26,680 nt of DNA, from assembly GCA_900769555.1 (NCBI GenBank), contig CAAGHA010000150.1, positions 1 to 26,680 on the forward strand, given 5' to 3'. The DNA is from Bacteroidales bacterium (GTDB lineage: Bacteria > Bacteroidota > Bacteroidia > Bacteroidales > Paludibacteraceae). Shown here piece by piece: positions 18,420-25,678 of this stretch. The notes under the pieces were generated by a model. It worked only from the letters and a program-made list of their open reading frames with translations. It did not search any database and was not told where the DNA came from. Within the stretch, counting starts at the first letter, position 1. Every line of letters starts with the position of its first letter. The translations under genes and the position numbers were made by a program.

Positions 18420-19721
18420 TTACTCATTCATAAGAAATGCCTTGAACGATGCAAAATCTTTCGGCAAATTAATACTCTGTTTTGTTCCCTTCATAAAGGC
18501 TTGTAACTTCTCCGGGATAGAGATATCCTCACCTAAAATTCGATCCACCGTATCTTTGAATTTCGCAGGATGAGCAGTTTCCAAGAATACACCCACCTCA
18601 TCACTCTCCAAATACTCAGACAAAGCACGATACCCCACCGCTCCATGAGGATCCAAAAGATAACCATGCTTACGATAACAATCTAACAAGGTTTCACTGA
18701 TTTGTTCATCGGTATAGGTACAACCTGAAATATCATTTTTGATTGCCTCATGAGAGTGTCCATACAAATCCAATACACGAGCAAAGTTACTTGGGTCACC
18801 TACATCCATAGCATTTGCAATTGTCTGCACTGATGCCTTAGGTGTATAAACGCCACTGTTCAAATATTGGAAAAATACATCGTTGCGATTATTAGCAGCA
18901 ATAAATCGTTTCACAGGCATACCCATTCTCTTACCAAACAATCCTGCAGTGATATTCCCAAAATTACCGGACGGCACACAAATGACAATGTTATCCTTTT
19001 TACCCAATTTATGAAGTTGAGCCACCGCATAGAAATAATAAAATGCTTGTGGTAAGAAACGTGCCACATTAATTGAGTTGGCTGATGTCAGATACATCTT
19101 CTTGTTCAACTCTTCATCCATAAACGCCGACTTCACCAATGCTTGACAATCATCAAACACACCATCAATCTCCAATGCAGTAATATTTTTACCTAATGTA
19201 GTGAATTGACATTCTTGGATAGGACTGACTTTCCCTTTCGGGTAAAGGACATAAACATGAATTCCATCAACACCCAAAAATCCGTTAGCCACTGCAGAAC
19301 CGGTATCACCCGAAGTTGCCACCAAAACATTGACATCCTTTTGCCCCTCTTTCTTGATAAAATAGCCCAAAAGGCGCGACATAAATCTTGCTCCAACATC
19401 TTTAAAAGCCAATGTAGGACCATGGAACAACTCCAAACTATAGATATTGTCATTAACATGCACCAATGGAACATCAAAATTCAATGTTTCATACACGATC
19501 TTTTTCAGATCCTCCGCCTCAACATCCTCTCCAAAGAAAGCATCCGCCACAACGTATGCAACCTCTTGAAAAGAAAGATCTTTCATCTCTTCAAAAAACG
19601 AGTCCGGCAAACTCTTAATTACCTCAGGCATATACAAGCCTCTGTCAGAGGCCAATCCCTTCACGACAGCCTCTTGTAAAGTAGCTTGTGTCGATTTGTT
19701 ATTCGTACTATAATATTTCAT
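18420..19721 (-). CDS. thrC: Threonine synthase
   Basis: PLP enzyme converting O-phospho-L-homoserine to L-threonine in the cytosol. 433 residues, the long class typical of Bacteroidota and E. coli. The PLP lysine is Lys107 in FHGPTLAFKDVGARF. The phosphate-binding and substrate loops ATSGDTGSAVANGF (about 150-163) and VPSGNFGNITAG are intact. The start MKYYSTNNKS aligns with the usual N-terminus. First gene of a leftward thrC-hisH-hisF unit. In Bacteroidota thrC more often follows thrA and a homoserine-kinase-like gene, so this link to hisHF is somewhat unusual. Confidence 0.97.
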   Translation of the reverse strand: MKYYSTNNKSTQATLQEAVVKGLASDRGLYMPEVIKSLPDSFFEEMKDLSFQEVAYVVADAFFGEDVEAEDLKKIVYETLNFDVPLVHVNDNIYSLELFHGPTLAFKDVGARFMSRLLGYFIKKEGQKDVNVLVATSGDTGSAVANGFLGVDGIHVYVLYPKGKVSPIQECQFTTLGKNITALEIDGVFDDCQALVKSAFMDEELNKKMYLTSANSINVARFLPQAFYYFYAVAQLHKLGKKDNIVICVPSGNFGNITAGLFGKRMGMPVKRFIAANNRNDVFFQYLNSGVYTPKASVQTIANAMDVGDPSNFARVLDLYGHSHEAIKNDISGCTYTDEQISETLLDCYRKHGYLLDPHGAVGYRALSEYLESDEVGVFLETAHPAKFKDTVDRILGEDISIPEKLQAFMKGTKQSINLPKDFASFKAFLMNE

Positions 19722-19758
19722 TTATCTATCAATTTATTCAAAATCAATTAATTCTTGG

Positions 19759-19766
19759 CAAAGATA
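19759..19766 (-). promoter_or_regulatory. -7 box of the probable thrC promoter
   Basis: Minus-strand TATCTTTG (19766-19759) matches TAnnTTTG. Transcription would start near 19752, about 30 nt before the thrC ATG. No convincing TTTG is found at the expected -33 distance, so the promoter is incomplete by sequence. Confidence 0.45.
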
Positions 19767-20053
19767 CAACAAAGAAACGAAAGTGAGTGCGAAATTATCA
19801 TTTCAATTTTTGTATTTCGTGAGACTACGCTTATGATTTAATCAAGAAATGTCTATATTGTAGCAAATTTAATAAATTTACATACACTAAAATCCCCTAT
19901 ACAACAATATGAAATCTAACTCATCATGACGAAATCTCAATCTAGTATTATGGAGTGATAAAGAAAAATTTAATGAAGTACTACATAAGTATTGACTTGA
20001 TTCTAAATAAAAGTATTATTTTTGCTAAAGAATCAAAGAAATAATTATTTAGA
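19767..20053. other. Left flank of the accessory segment
   Basis: Together with the thrC leader this is a 332 bp gene-free gap (19722-20053), AT-rich and without strong structure. I see no IS ends and no tRNA. It marks the change from the thrC-hisHF housekeeping block to a dndC remnant. Confidence 0.4.
19992..20024 (+). promoter_or_regulatory. Probable promoter of the dndC remnant
   Basis: TTG (19992-19994), 22 bp spacer, TATTTTTG (20017-20024). The -7 box is a full match; the -33 match is partial. Transcription would start near 20031, 23 nt before the ATG at 20054, and may also serve the DUF4062 gene downstream. Confidence 0.45.
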
Positions 20054-20305
20054 ATGTCGAAACGCATTGAATATATTATAGAAGATATCAAAGAACAATA
20101 TCTCGAAAAAGATAATAACATACCTTGGATTATCGGTTTTAGCGGAGGTAAAGATAGTACTGTAGTTTTGACTTTGGTATGGAAGGCATTATTGTCAATA
20201 CGCAAAGATTTTGGGAATGGATTTTTAAAGAGACAGATTTATGTCGTAAATAACGATACACTCGTTGAGAATCCGATTATTGCCGACTATATAATTGAAG
20301 TGTAG
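20054..20305 (+). pseudogene. dndC: Truncated DndC (DNA phosphorothioation, PAPS-reductase-like) N-terminal fragment
   Basis: The 83 residues match the start of DndC, the ATP-pyrophosphatase/Fe-S protein that activates sulfur transfer to the DNA backbone in the Dnd modification system. The PP-loop SGGKDST (30-36) and the following family signature VVNNDTLVENPIIADY (64-79) are intact. Complete DndC proteins are several hundred residues, but this one stops at 20303. No continuation is found in any frame before the next gene at 20352, and dndB, dndD and dndE are absent. The short reading frame VVSGFDRLRRIIRGF ending at 20349 could be the tail of another deleted gene. I infer a deletion scar of a former phosphorothioation island. 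The promoter and start look intact, so a short peptide may still be made. Confidence 0.8.
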
Positions 20306-20351
20306 TGTCAGGCTTTGATCGACTAAGAAGAATTATTAGAGGATTTTAATT

Positions 20352-21809
20352 ATGAAACGCATAAAAATATTCATAAGCAGTGTTCAAAGTGAGTTTGCCA
20401 AAGAACGAGCTATGCTTTGTCATTATATCCGAACAGATGTTTTATTGGGCAAATTCTTTGAGCCATTCATCTTCGAAGAAGTTCCGGCTAATGAATATAC
20501 AACAACCCATGTATATTTGAAAGAGGTGGAACTTTGTGATATTTATTTGGGATTGTATGGCAATCTTTATGGATTTGAGGATGAAGAAGGAATTTCTCCT
20601 ACAGAGCGCGAGTATGATTTAGCCGCATCACTTCATAAAAGCCGTTTAATTTATATCAAGAGCATTGGAGAAGAAAATAGACATCCGAAAGAAACGGCTT
20701 TAATTCGTAAGGTCGAAAGAGATATTGTACGTAAAACTTTTATTGACATTGATGGATTGCGAACTTCTGTATATGCTTCGTTAATACGCTATTTGGAGGA
20801 AAAGGAATATATCCGTTGGCGGCCATTCGATGCGTCGAATGACAATAGAGCGACAGTGGAAGATTTGGACGAAAACAAGATGAAGAATTTTATCCACATG
20901 GCACGTTCAAAACGAAATTTTCCTCTTCCTGTTGAAACATCGCCAATATCATTGCTCACTCATCTTGATTTAATAGATGACAAAGGAAGATTGGCAAATG
21001 CAGCAATACTTTTGTTTGGAAAGAAACCTCAAAAATACTTTATTACATCAGAAGTTAAATGTGTACAGTTCTACGGAAATATTGTGGAAAAGCCAATGCC
21101 TGCATATCAGATATACAGAGGTGATGTTTTTGAACTTATTGACCAAGCCACGAGTTTTGTAATGAGTCGTATCAATAATTGGGTTGGAACACGAGCAAAA
21201 GGAGAGAAAGCTGATATACCAACACGTCCTGAATTACCTATTGATGCTGTCAAAGAAGCTATAGTAAATGCTGTATGCCATAGAGATTATACTAGTAATG
21301 CAAGCGTTCAGGTAATGTTATTTCGTGATAGATTGGAGGTTTGGAATCCAGGTTCATTGCCGTATGGATTGACAGTGCAGAAATTGCATGGACCTCATAA
21401 ATCTTTACCTGCTAATCCGTTACTTGCCGATCCAATGTATTGGAATGGTTATATTGAAAAGGTGGGTACAGGAACAGAAGATATCGTAAATAAATGTTGT
21501 GAATATGGGTTGAAGACACCGGAATTCTATCAAGAAGAAGATTTTAGAGTTGTTATTTGGCGAGCAGAAAGCAAGAAAAGTGTGCCAGAGTGTGCCAGAG
21601 GTGTGCCAGAGGTGTGCCAGGACGTGCTAGAAGAGTTGATAACTTCAATAAGATTACAGCCATCAATATCAAGAGAAGACCTTTCTAAGAAGTTGGGCAT
21701 TAGCGTAAGGCAAGTAAGAAAACACATTGATTTCTTACGTAAAAAAGGAATACTAACACGGGAAGGTGGAGACTCCGGGCAATGGATTATTAATAATAAC
21801 ATAGTTTAA
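20352..21809 (+). CDS. DUF4062 - GHKL ATPase (HATPase_c_4) - winged-helix protein
   Basis: 485 residues, three modules. Residues 1 to about 100 form a DUF4062 domain (KIFISSVQSEFAKERAML, LGLYGNLYG, SPTEREYD), described by some authors as a TIR-like/nucleotide-related fold. Residues about 170-280 are the linker region usual in AlbA/Schlafen-type transcriptional regulators (LANAAILLFGK, VFELIDQATSFV). Residues about 290-390 carry a GHKL ATPase-like domain: N-box EAIVNAVCHRDY (302-313), WNPGSLP (331-337), and EKVGTGTEDI. A winged helix ends the protein (about 430-480, ISREDLSKKLGISVRQVRKHI). DUF4062 takes the place of the AlbA_2 domain normally found at the N-terminus. Residues 410-426 are encoded by a tandem repeat. 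It starts 46 bp after the dndC fragment with AGAGGA upstream. A regulatory or defence role is likely but unproven. Confidence 0.85.
   Translation: MKRIKIFISSVQSEFAKERAMLCHYIRTDVLLGKFFEPFIFEEVPANEYTTTHVYLKEVELCDIYLGLYGNLYGFEDEEGISPTEREYDLAASLHKSRLIYIKSIGEENRHPKETALIRKVERDIVRKTFIDIDGLRTSVYASLIRYLEEKEYIRWRPFDASNDNRATVEDLDENKMKNFIHMARSKRNFPLPVETSPISLLTHLDLIDDKGRLANAAILLFGKKPQKYFITSEVKCVQFYGNIVEKPMPAYQIYRGDVFELIDQATSFVMSRINNWVGTRAKGEKADIPTRPELPIDAVKEAIVNAVCHRDYTSNASVQVMLFRDRLEVWNPGSLPYGLTVQKLHGPHKSLPANPLLADPMYWNGYIEKVGTGTEDIVNKCCEYGLKTPEFYQEEDFRVVIWRAESKKSVPECARGVPEVCQDVLEELITSIRLQPSISREDLSKKLGISVRQVRKHIDFLRKKGILTREGGDSGQWIINNNIV
21580..21630 (+). repeat. In-gene tandem repeat, unit 10-11 bp (GTGTGCCAG core)
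   Basis: GTGTGCCAG occurs exactly at 21580, 21590, 21601 and 21612, followed by a degenerate GACGTGCTAG (21621-21630). Unit spacing is 10, 11 and 11 bp, not a multiple of three. The unit contains no stop in any frame. It encodes the VPECARGVPEVCQDV linker between the ATPase-like and winged-helix domains. Confidence 0.9.
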
Positions 21810-21890
21810 AAAGTAACCAAACTCTTTGTACTATCAAGAAATTTAATACTTTAACCCGATCGCATCTCTATGAATATCAAACTCAAAATA

Positions 21891-21921
21891 TTGAAAGATT
21901 TGATAAAATTTATTATTTTTG
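21891..21921 (+). promoter_or_regulatory. Promoter of the orphan 101-residue gene
   Basis: TTG (21891-21893), 20 bp, TATTTTTG (21914-21921). The -7 box overlaps the upstream in-frame TTG codon (21919), which argues that translation starts at the ATG at 21946 and not at that TTG. Confidence 0.5.
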
Positions 21922-21945
21922 AACAAACAACTAAAAAATAAATAT

Positions 21946-22251
21946 ATGAGCATCAAAAGAGTTACTGGCTACAAATTTTTATGGGAATTAAATTTACCGG
22001 CAGAGGTGGCTATGGATTTATATAAAGATTTACGTGCAGCATTTCAAAAAAGTCATCCAGACAAATTCATTGAAGCTTCTGATGCATACGGTCTTACGAT
22101 ACTCCCATTAAACTGTATGGAACTTGAAAATTATAAAGTAGAAAATTATGAGGTAGGGCTATACAACAATATCCCCTCTTTATATAAAATGGAAAGTCCT
22201 CAAAAGCTACTTATCCTGAAAAATAATGTCTTAAAATCCGTAGAATTCTAA
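21946..22251 (+). CDS. Hypothetical protein, 101 residues
   Basis: I do not recognise this protein. It is soluble-looking, with no signal peptide or membrane helix. It begins MSIKRVTGYKFLWELNLP, with a mixed charged middle (YKDLRAAFQKSHPDKFIEA) and a lysine-rich end. The ATG at 21946 is preferred because a promoter -7 box covers the alternative upstream TTG. Promoter, start and an uninterrupted frame suggest a real gene. It sits at the right edge of the accessory segment, convergent with the CYTH gene, 36 bp away. It could be a stand-alone small protein or a remnant of a longer one. Confidence 0.55.
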   Translation: MSIKRVTGYKFLWELNLPAEVAMDLYKDLRAAFQKSHPDKFIEASDAYGLTILPLNCMELENYKVENYEVGLYNNIPSLYKMESPQKLLILKNNVLKSVEF

Positions 22252-22254
22252 CTT

Positions 22255-22270
22255 ATTGATTTTAATCAAT
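22255..22270. terminator. Short palindrome between convergent genes
   Basis: ATTGATT-TT-AATCAAT lies between the stop codons of the orphan gene (22251) and the CYTH gene (22288), followed by TTAAAAT. The arms are 7 bp, AT-rich, with a 2 nt loop, so it would be a weak terminator at best. Confidence 0.25.
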
Positions 22271-22287
22271 TAAAATACATTGTTAAC

Positions 22288-22749
22288 CTACCACTCGCAA
22301 TAGGGTTTTCTAGCTAAATTGGCATTGGTATAGCGTTTGTCGCCGGAAACCTCCATGCCAATCCAATCGGGTTTTTCAAAAGGTTGAGTCTCGCTCTCTA
22401 ACTCTATTTCAGCAACAACTAATCCTCTGTTCAGACCTAAAAACTCATCCACTTCCCAACAATTTCCGGCATACATAATCTTGTATCGATACTTCTCTAC
22501 AATAGGCGTCTTTGCCAATGAGAAAAGTGCTTCTGCATCCTCCATCGGTATGTCATACTCAAATTCCAAACGAGAAATATTGCTACTCTTTCCTTTTATC
22601 GTCAATTTAGCTTTGTCGCCCTCTATCCTGACACGTACGGTATTATCACCCTTCTCATTGAGATAAGCCTGCTTGTAATGAACGCCAACCGCTCCCTCTC
22701 TCCAATTATCATTCTTCAGAAGAAATTTTCTCTCTATTTCTATATTCAT
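22288..22749 (-). CDS. CYTH-domain triphosphate tunnel metalloenzyme
   Basis: 153 residues, a single CYTH/TTM domain of the kind that hydrolyses inorganic triphosphate (or thiamine triphosphate) with divalent metal. The N-terminal signature ExExK is present as E4-I-E6-R-K8. Tunnel-lining residues typical of the family follow: VRVRI (38-42), KLTIKGK (48-54), EFEY (62-65), KYRYK (86-90), EVDEF (99-103) and AEIELES (113-119), ending in the GMEVSGDKRYTNANLA segment. No other domain (such as CHAD) is fused. Bacterial single-domain members that have been tested, such as the Clostridium thermocellum enzyme, are mostly tripolyphosphatases, so that activity is more likely than adenylate cyclase. It is transcribed divergently from the S1 protease. 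Confidence 0.9.
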   Translation of the reverse strand: MNIEIERKFLLKNDNWREGAVGVHYKQAYLNEKGDNTVRVRIEGDKAKLTIKGKSSNISRLEFEYDIPMEDAEALFSLAKTPIVEKYRYKIMYAGNCWEVDEFLGLNRGLVVAEIELESETQPFEKPDWIGMEVSGDKRYTNANLARKPYCEW

Positions 22750-22772
22750 TTTTCTGTTAATCTATTTTTGTT

Positions 22773-22794
22773 CAAAAATAAAAAATTATTTTTG
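22773..22794. promoter_or_regulatory. Palindromic divergent -7 region between CYTH and S1 protease genes
   Basis: CAAAAATAA (22773-22781), 4 bp, TTATTTTTG (22786-22794): a perfect inverted repeat. Each arm contains a TATTTTTG -7 box, one per strand. The predicted starts give leaders of about 17 nt (CYTH, minus) and about 19 nt (protease, plus). The -33 boxes are not well spaced (TTTG at 22767-22770 is only 16 bp from the rightward -7). Confidence 0.45.
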
Positions 22795-22819
22795 CAAAAG
22801 GAAATGGATATTGTTCTTT

Positions 22820-25003
22820 ATGGCTAAACGATACTTTTTATTACTATCTATACTTTTCTGTACTCACCTTAATGCTCAGATAAGTTTTGGAGGATTCCCC
22901 TACCCTGAGGTTATCGAATCAACCCAATCTATACGAACAGCTCGTCCGTTGGAAACGATTGTTTTACCCTCTATAGACTCATCGTCCATTGCCTCTCAAG
23001 ACGAAGCTATACGCATGGGAGGGACTCAATTTGCCTACTCTCATGCAGTAAATTTTACACCGGAAAACTCGGGGGTTCTCTTAACCGATTCTTTCGGCAC
23101 AAAGGTGTGGCGATTACGAGTAAGGTCTGAAGGTGCTTACTCTCTCAATGTCATCTTCAATAGGTATCGTCTGGAAAAGGGTGAAAAAGTATTTATCTAC
23201 ACCCCCACTAAATCTCACATTATCGGAGCATTTACAGAACAAAATAATCTGCCGGAAAATCTTTTGGCTACCGCTCCTGTAGAAGGAGATGAAATCATTA
23301 TCGAATATATCAGTCCGAAGGGATGCAATGGTGAACTATCTGTCGGAAGTATCAATCATGATTTTGTCGGACTACGCAAATTGCCTTCAGTTGACAACTC
23401 TTTCTACTGCCAAATCGATGTAACTTGTGAAAATGAATATCCCGAAGAGAAACGTAGTACTGTTCTTATCATCATAAATGGAGTGGCTTATTGTAGTGGA
23501 AATTTGATTAATAACACCGCCTTTGACGGGACGCCTTATCTACTGACCGCTTCTCACTGCTTCAACTACAATAGCTTGGCTAAATCCAAAACAATGGCTT
23601 CCACTTGTGTATTTTTCTTTAACTACCAAGCTCCTCATTGTATATCGGGTGTAAGAGGGAATTTGGAGATGAGTATATCCGGAGCAACCATCGAAGCTTT
23701 TGATGGGAACAGAGATTTAACACTTCTTCGGTTAAGTTCTCCTCCTCCTGTTGATTATATGCCTTATTATGCCGGTTGGGATGCAACAGATATTGCAGCA
23801 GAAAATGTATTCTGTATTCATCATCCCGAAGGAGACTTAAAAAAAATTACCCGAGATAGTGATTCGCCGACAAAAGGGACATTCACTTGCTACGATATGT
23901 TTTCTGCCGAAGGACACTGGATTGTGGATTTTTGGGATGAGGGATTAACAGAAAACGGCTCGTCAGGCTCTGCCCTATTTAATCAAGACAAAAAAATCAT
24001 TGGAGCATTGAGCGGGGGATATTCTGATGTCTCCTGCGAAGAGAGAGGATATGATGCTTTTTATCGTTTGGGAGTGGTTTGGGAATCAAATTATCAAAGA
24101 GCGGGGTTATCAACGGTATTGGATCCAATAAACAGCGGGCAACGGATTTGCAACGGATATGAACCTTACGACAGGAAATGTTTCCGAATCAGCAATTTCA
24201 ACGAGGAGGATCAAATTTATTATACTCCTACTGATGAAGATTTCCTAACCGGACATAACGCACTCTCCATTTATGAATTTGCTGAACGATTTGAAATGGA
24301 TGGCGGCGGAGAAATTTATGGTATTCATTTCCTTCCGGAATCCGGAACATACAATTCTAAATACCCAATAAGGGTTCATCTTTATTCCGGAGAAAAAGAA
24401 CCGAAAGAATTGTTGTATAGTCAAGTCGTAAAACTTCAAAATTCACAATATGTGAGCAGAACAAACGAATTTCAAAACAAACTTTTGGAATCCTTTCAAA
24501 ATCGAGACAATTATTTACGGTTTGACCAACCGATACCGGTGGATTCTATCTTTTTTATTGTTTTTGAAATTCCTAAAAAGTATGAAAAAGAGTTTGCACT
24601 CTACCATACAAAAGGAAAGAGTGGAAAAAATAGCAGCTATTTTAAAAGTGGGGATCAATGGAAATCATTTGAAGAACACCCAACTGCCCCTCAAGCCATC
24701 TCTATGATGATAGAACCTATCATCCGCACTCCGGAGAAGACTGATCTGAAAGAGGTCTTATCGCAACGCATCGAGGTAAAAGTTGCTCCAAACCCATCTG
24801 ACGAAGAGATAGAAATCACTCTCCGGACAGTCGAAAAGATAAAGATAGAACTATTTGATCTATACGGTCGAATGATTCATCATTTCATTGGCGAGACAGA
24901 CAAACAGACTCTTCCGTCAGAACTATTTAAAGAAAAGGGTATCTACTTATTGAAGATAACCACCAATAAGAACTCTTTCACAGAAAAAATCATTCGAAAA
25001 TGA
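22820..25003 (+). CDS. Secreted lysyl-endopeptidase-like S1 serine protease with T9SS sorting domain
   Basis: 727 residues from ATG 22820; the in-frame TTG at 22811 is less likely because it leaves a leader of only about 10 nt. Signal peptide 1-20 (KRYFLLLSILFCTHLNAQ), propeptide to about 190, then a chymotrypsin-fold domain: His246 in LLTASHCFN, Asp299 in GNRDLTLLRL, Ser382 in NGSSGSALF. Thirty residues after Ser382 lies Asp412 in GYDAFYRL, which aligns with Asp225 of Achromobacter protease I, the residue setting lysine specificity. The partner His210 of that enzyme is Ser398 here. A C-terminal beta region leads to a T9SS type A sorting domain (about 650-727, VAPNPSDEE, ELFDLYGRMI, KGIYLLKI). 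Likely exported through SprA and anchored or released at the surface. The stop overlaps the next gene by ATGA. Confidence 0.92.
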   Translation: MAKRYFLLLSILFCTHLNAQISFGGFPYPEVIESTQSIRTARPLETIVLPSIDSSSIASQDEAIRMGGTQFAYSHAVNFTPENSGVLLTDSFGTKVWRLRVRSEGAYSLNVIFNRYRLEKGEKVFIYTPTKSHIIGAFTEQNNLPENLLATAPVEGDEIIIEYISPKGCNGELSVGSINHDFVGLRKLPSVDNSFYCQIDVTCENEYPEEKRSTVLIIINGVAYCSGNLINNTAFDGTPYLLTASHCFNYNSLAKSKTMASTCVFFFNYQAPHCISGVRGNLEMSISGATIEAFDGNRDLTLLRLSSPPPVDYMPYYAGWDATDIAAENVFCIHHPEGDLKKITRDSDSPTKGTFTCYDMFSAEGHWIVDFWDEGLTENGSSGSALFNQDKKIIGALSGGYSDVSCEERGYDAFYRLGVVWESNYQRAGLSTVLDPINSGQRICNGYEPYDRKCFRISNFNEEDQIYYTPTDEDFLTGHNALSIYEFAERFEMDGGGEIYGIHFLPESGTYNSKYPIRVHLYSGEKEPKELLYSQVVKLQNSQYVSRTNEFQNKLLESFQNRDNYLRFDQPIPVDSIFFIVFEIPKKYEKEFALYHTKGKSGKNSSYFKSGDQWKSFEEHPTAPQAISMMIEPIIRTPEKTDLKEVLSQRIEVKVAPNPSDEEIEITLRTVEKIKIELFDLYGRMIHHFIGETDKQTLPSELFKEKGIYLLKITTNKNSFTEKIIRK

Positions 25004-25542
25004 AAAACTTAAAAATTGCTCTGCGTAAAGAGATTAAGAAAAAGATTAATGCGCTGTCTTATGAAGAAAAATTAAGAGAGTCTGAAGAGATATTCGCACT
25101 TTTAGAGGAAGTTTCGCACTTCAAAAAAGCCGAAACAATTTTACTGTTTTGGTCTTTACCTGATGAAGTATTTACACATGAATTTGTACAAAAATGGAGT
25201 CGAGAGAAACAAATTTTGCTTCCTGTGGTAGTTGGAGACCGATTGGAAATAAGAGAATTTACCTCAATGGCTTCTATGCAAATAGGCGCATTCGGGATAC
25301 TAGAACCGATAGGTGAAAAGTGGACCGACATGGCAAGTATCGATTTAGCCATTATTCCGGGTGTAGGATTTGACCCCGACGGGAATCGTCTGGGAAGAGG
25401 GAAAGGATACTATGATAAACTACTGCCCACCATTCAGTCTCCCAAATATGGAATCTGTTTTTCTTGCCAAATTATAGATACCATCCCCACTGACGAATGG
25501 GACATTACAATGAATGGCATTATCTCTCCAACAAAGGTTTAA
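25000..25542 (+). CDS. 5-formyltetrahydrofolate cyclo-ligase
   Basis: Cytosolic ATP-dependent enzyme (5-FCL/MTHFS) turning 5-formyl-THF into 5,10-methenyl-THF, returning stored folate to the one-carbon pool. 180 residues, usual size. The family signature IPGVGFDPDGNRLGRGKGYY (119-138) contains the phosphate-binding GRGKGYYD. The N-terminal basic helix (LRKEIKKKI) and WSLPDEV (51-57) are also typical. Its ATG lies inside the last codons of the protease gene (ATGA), so it is translationally coupled to a secreted protease, an odd functional pairing probably reflecting gene packing. Confidence 0.95.
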   Translation: MKNLKIALRKEIKKKINALSYEEKLRESEEIFALLEEVSHFKKAETILLFWSLPDEVFTHEFVQKWSREKQILLPVVVGDRLEIREFTSMASMQIGAFGILEPIGEKWTDMASIDLAIIPGVGFDPDGNRLGRGKGYYDKLLPTIQSPKYGICFSCQIIDTIPTDEWDITMNGIISPTKV

Positions 25543-25678
25543 GTTGAACTTCTCTCTGTTACAATGCTCACATCGCTCCTTTTTAAATATAAACAATCCA
25601 ACTCAAATCACTTTATATCAAAAGAGGATTAAAAATAGAAATTTGATAGTAAAATCCTTGGATTTTATGTTAAATTTA

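Noticed and set aside
19841..21842. ATCAAGAAAT occurs at 19841-19850 and 21833-21842, flanking the dndC fragment and DUF4062 gene like att sites.
   Set aside because: Ten AT-rich bases are too short; no integrase or tRNA is nearby and chance matches are expected.
25543..25600. Another dispersed-repeat copy after the cyclo-ligase gene (AACTTCT and TTACAAT in order).
   Set aside because: Only two short blocks match and no inverse end is present.
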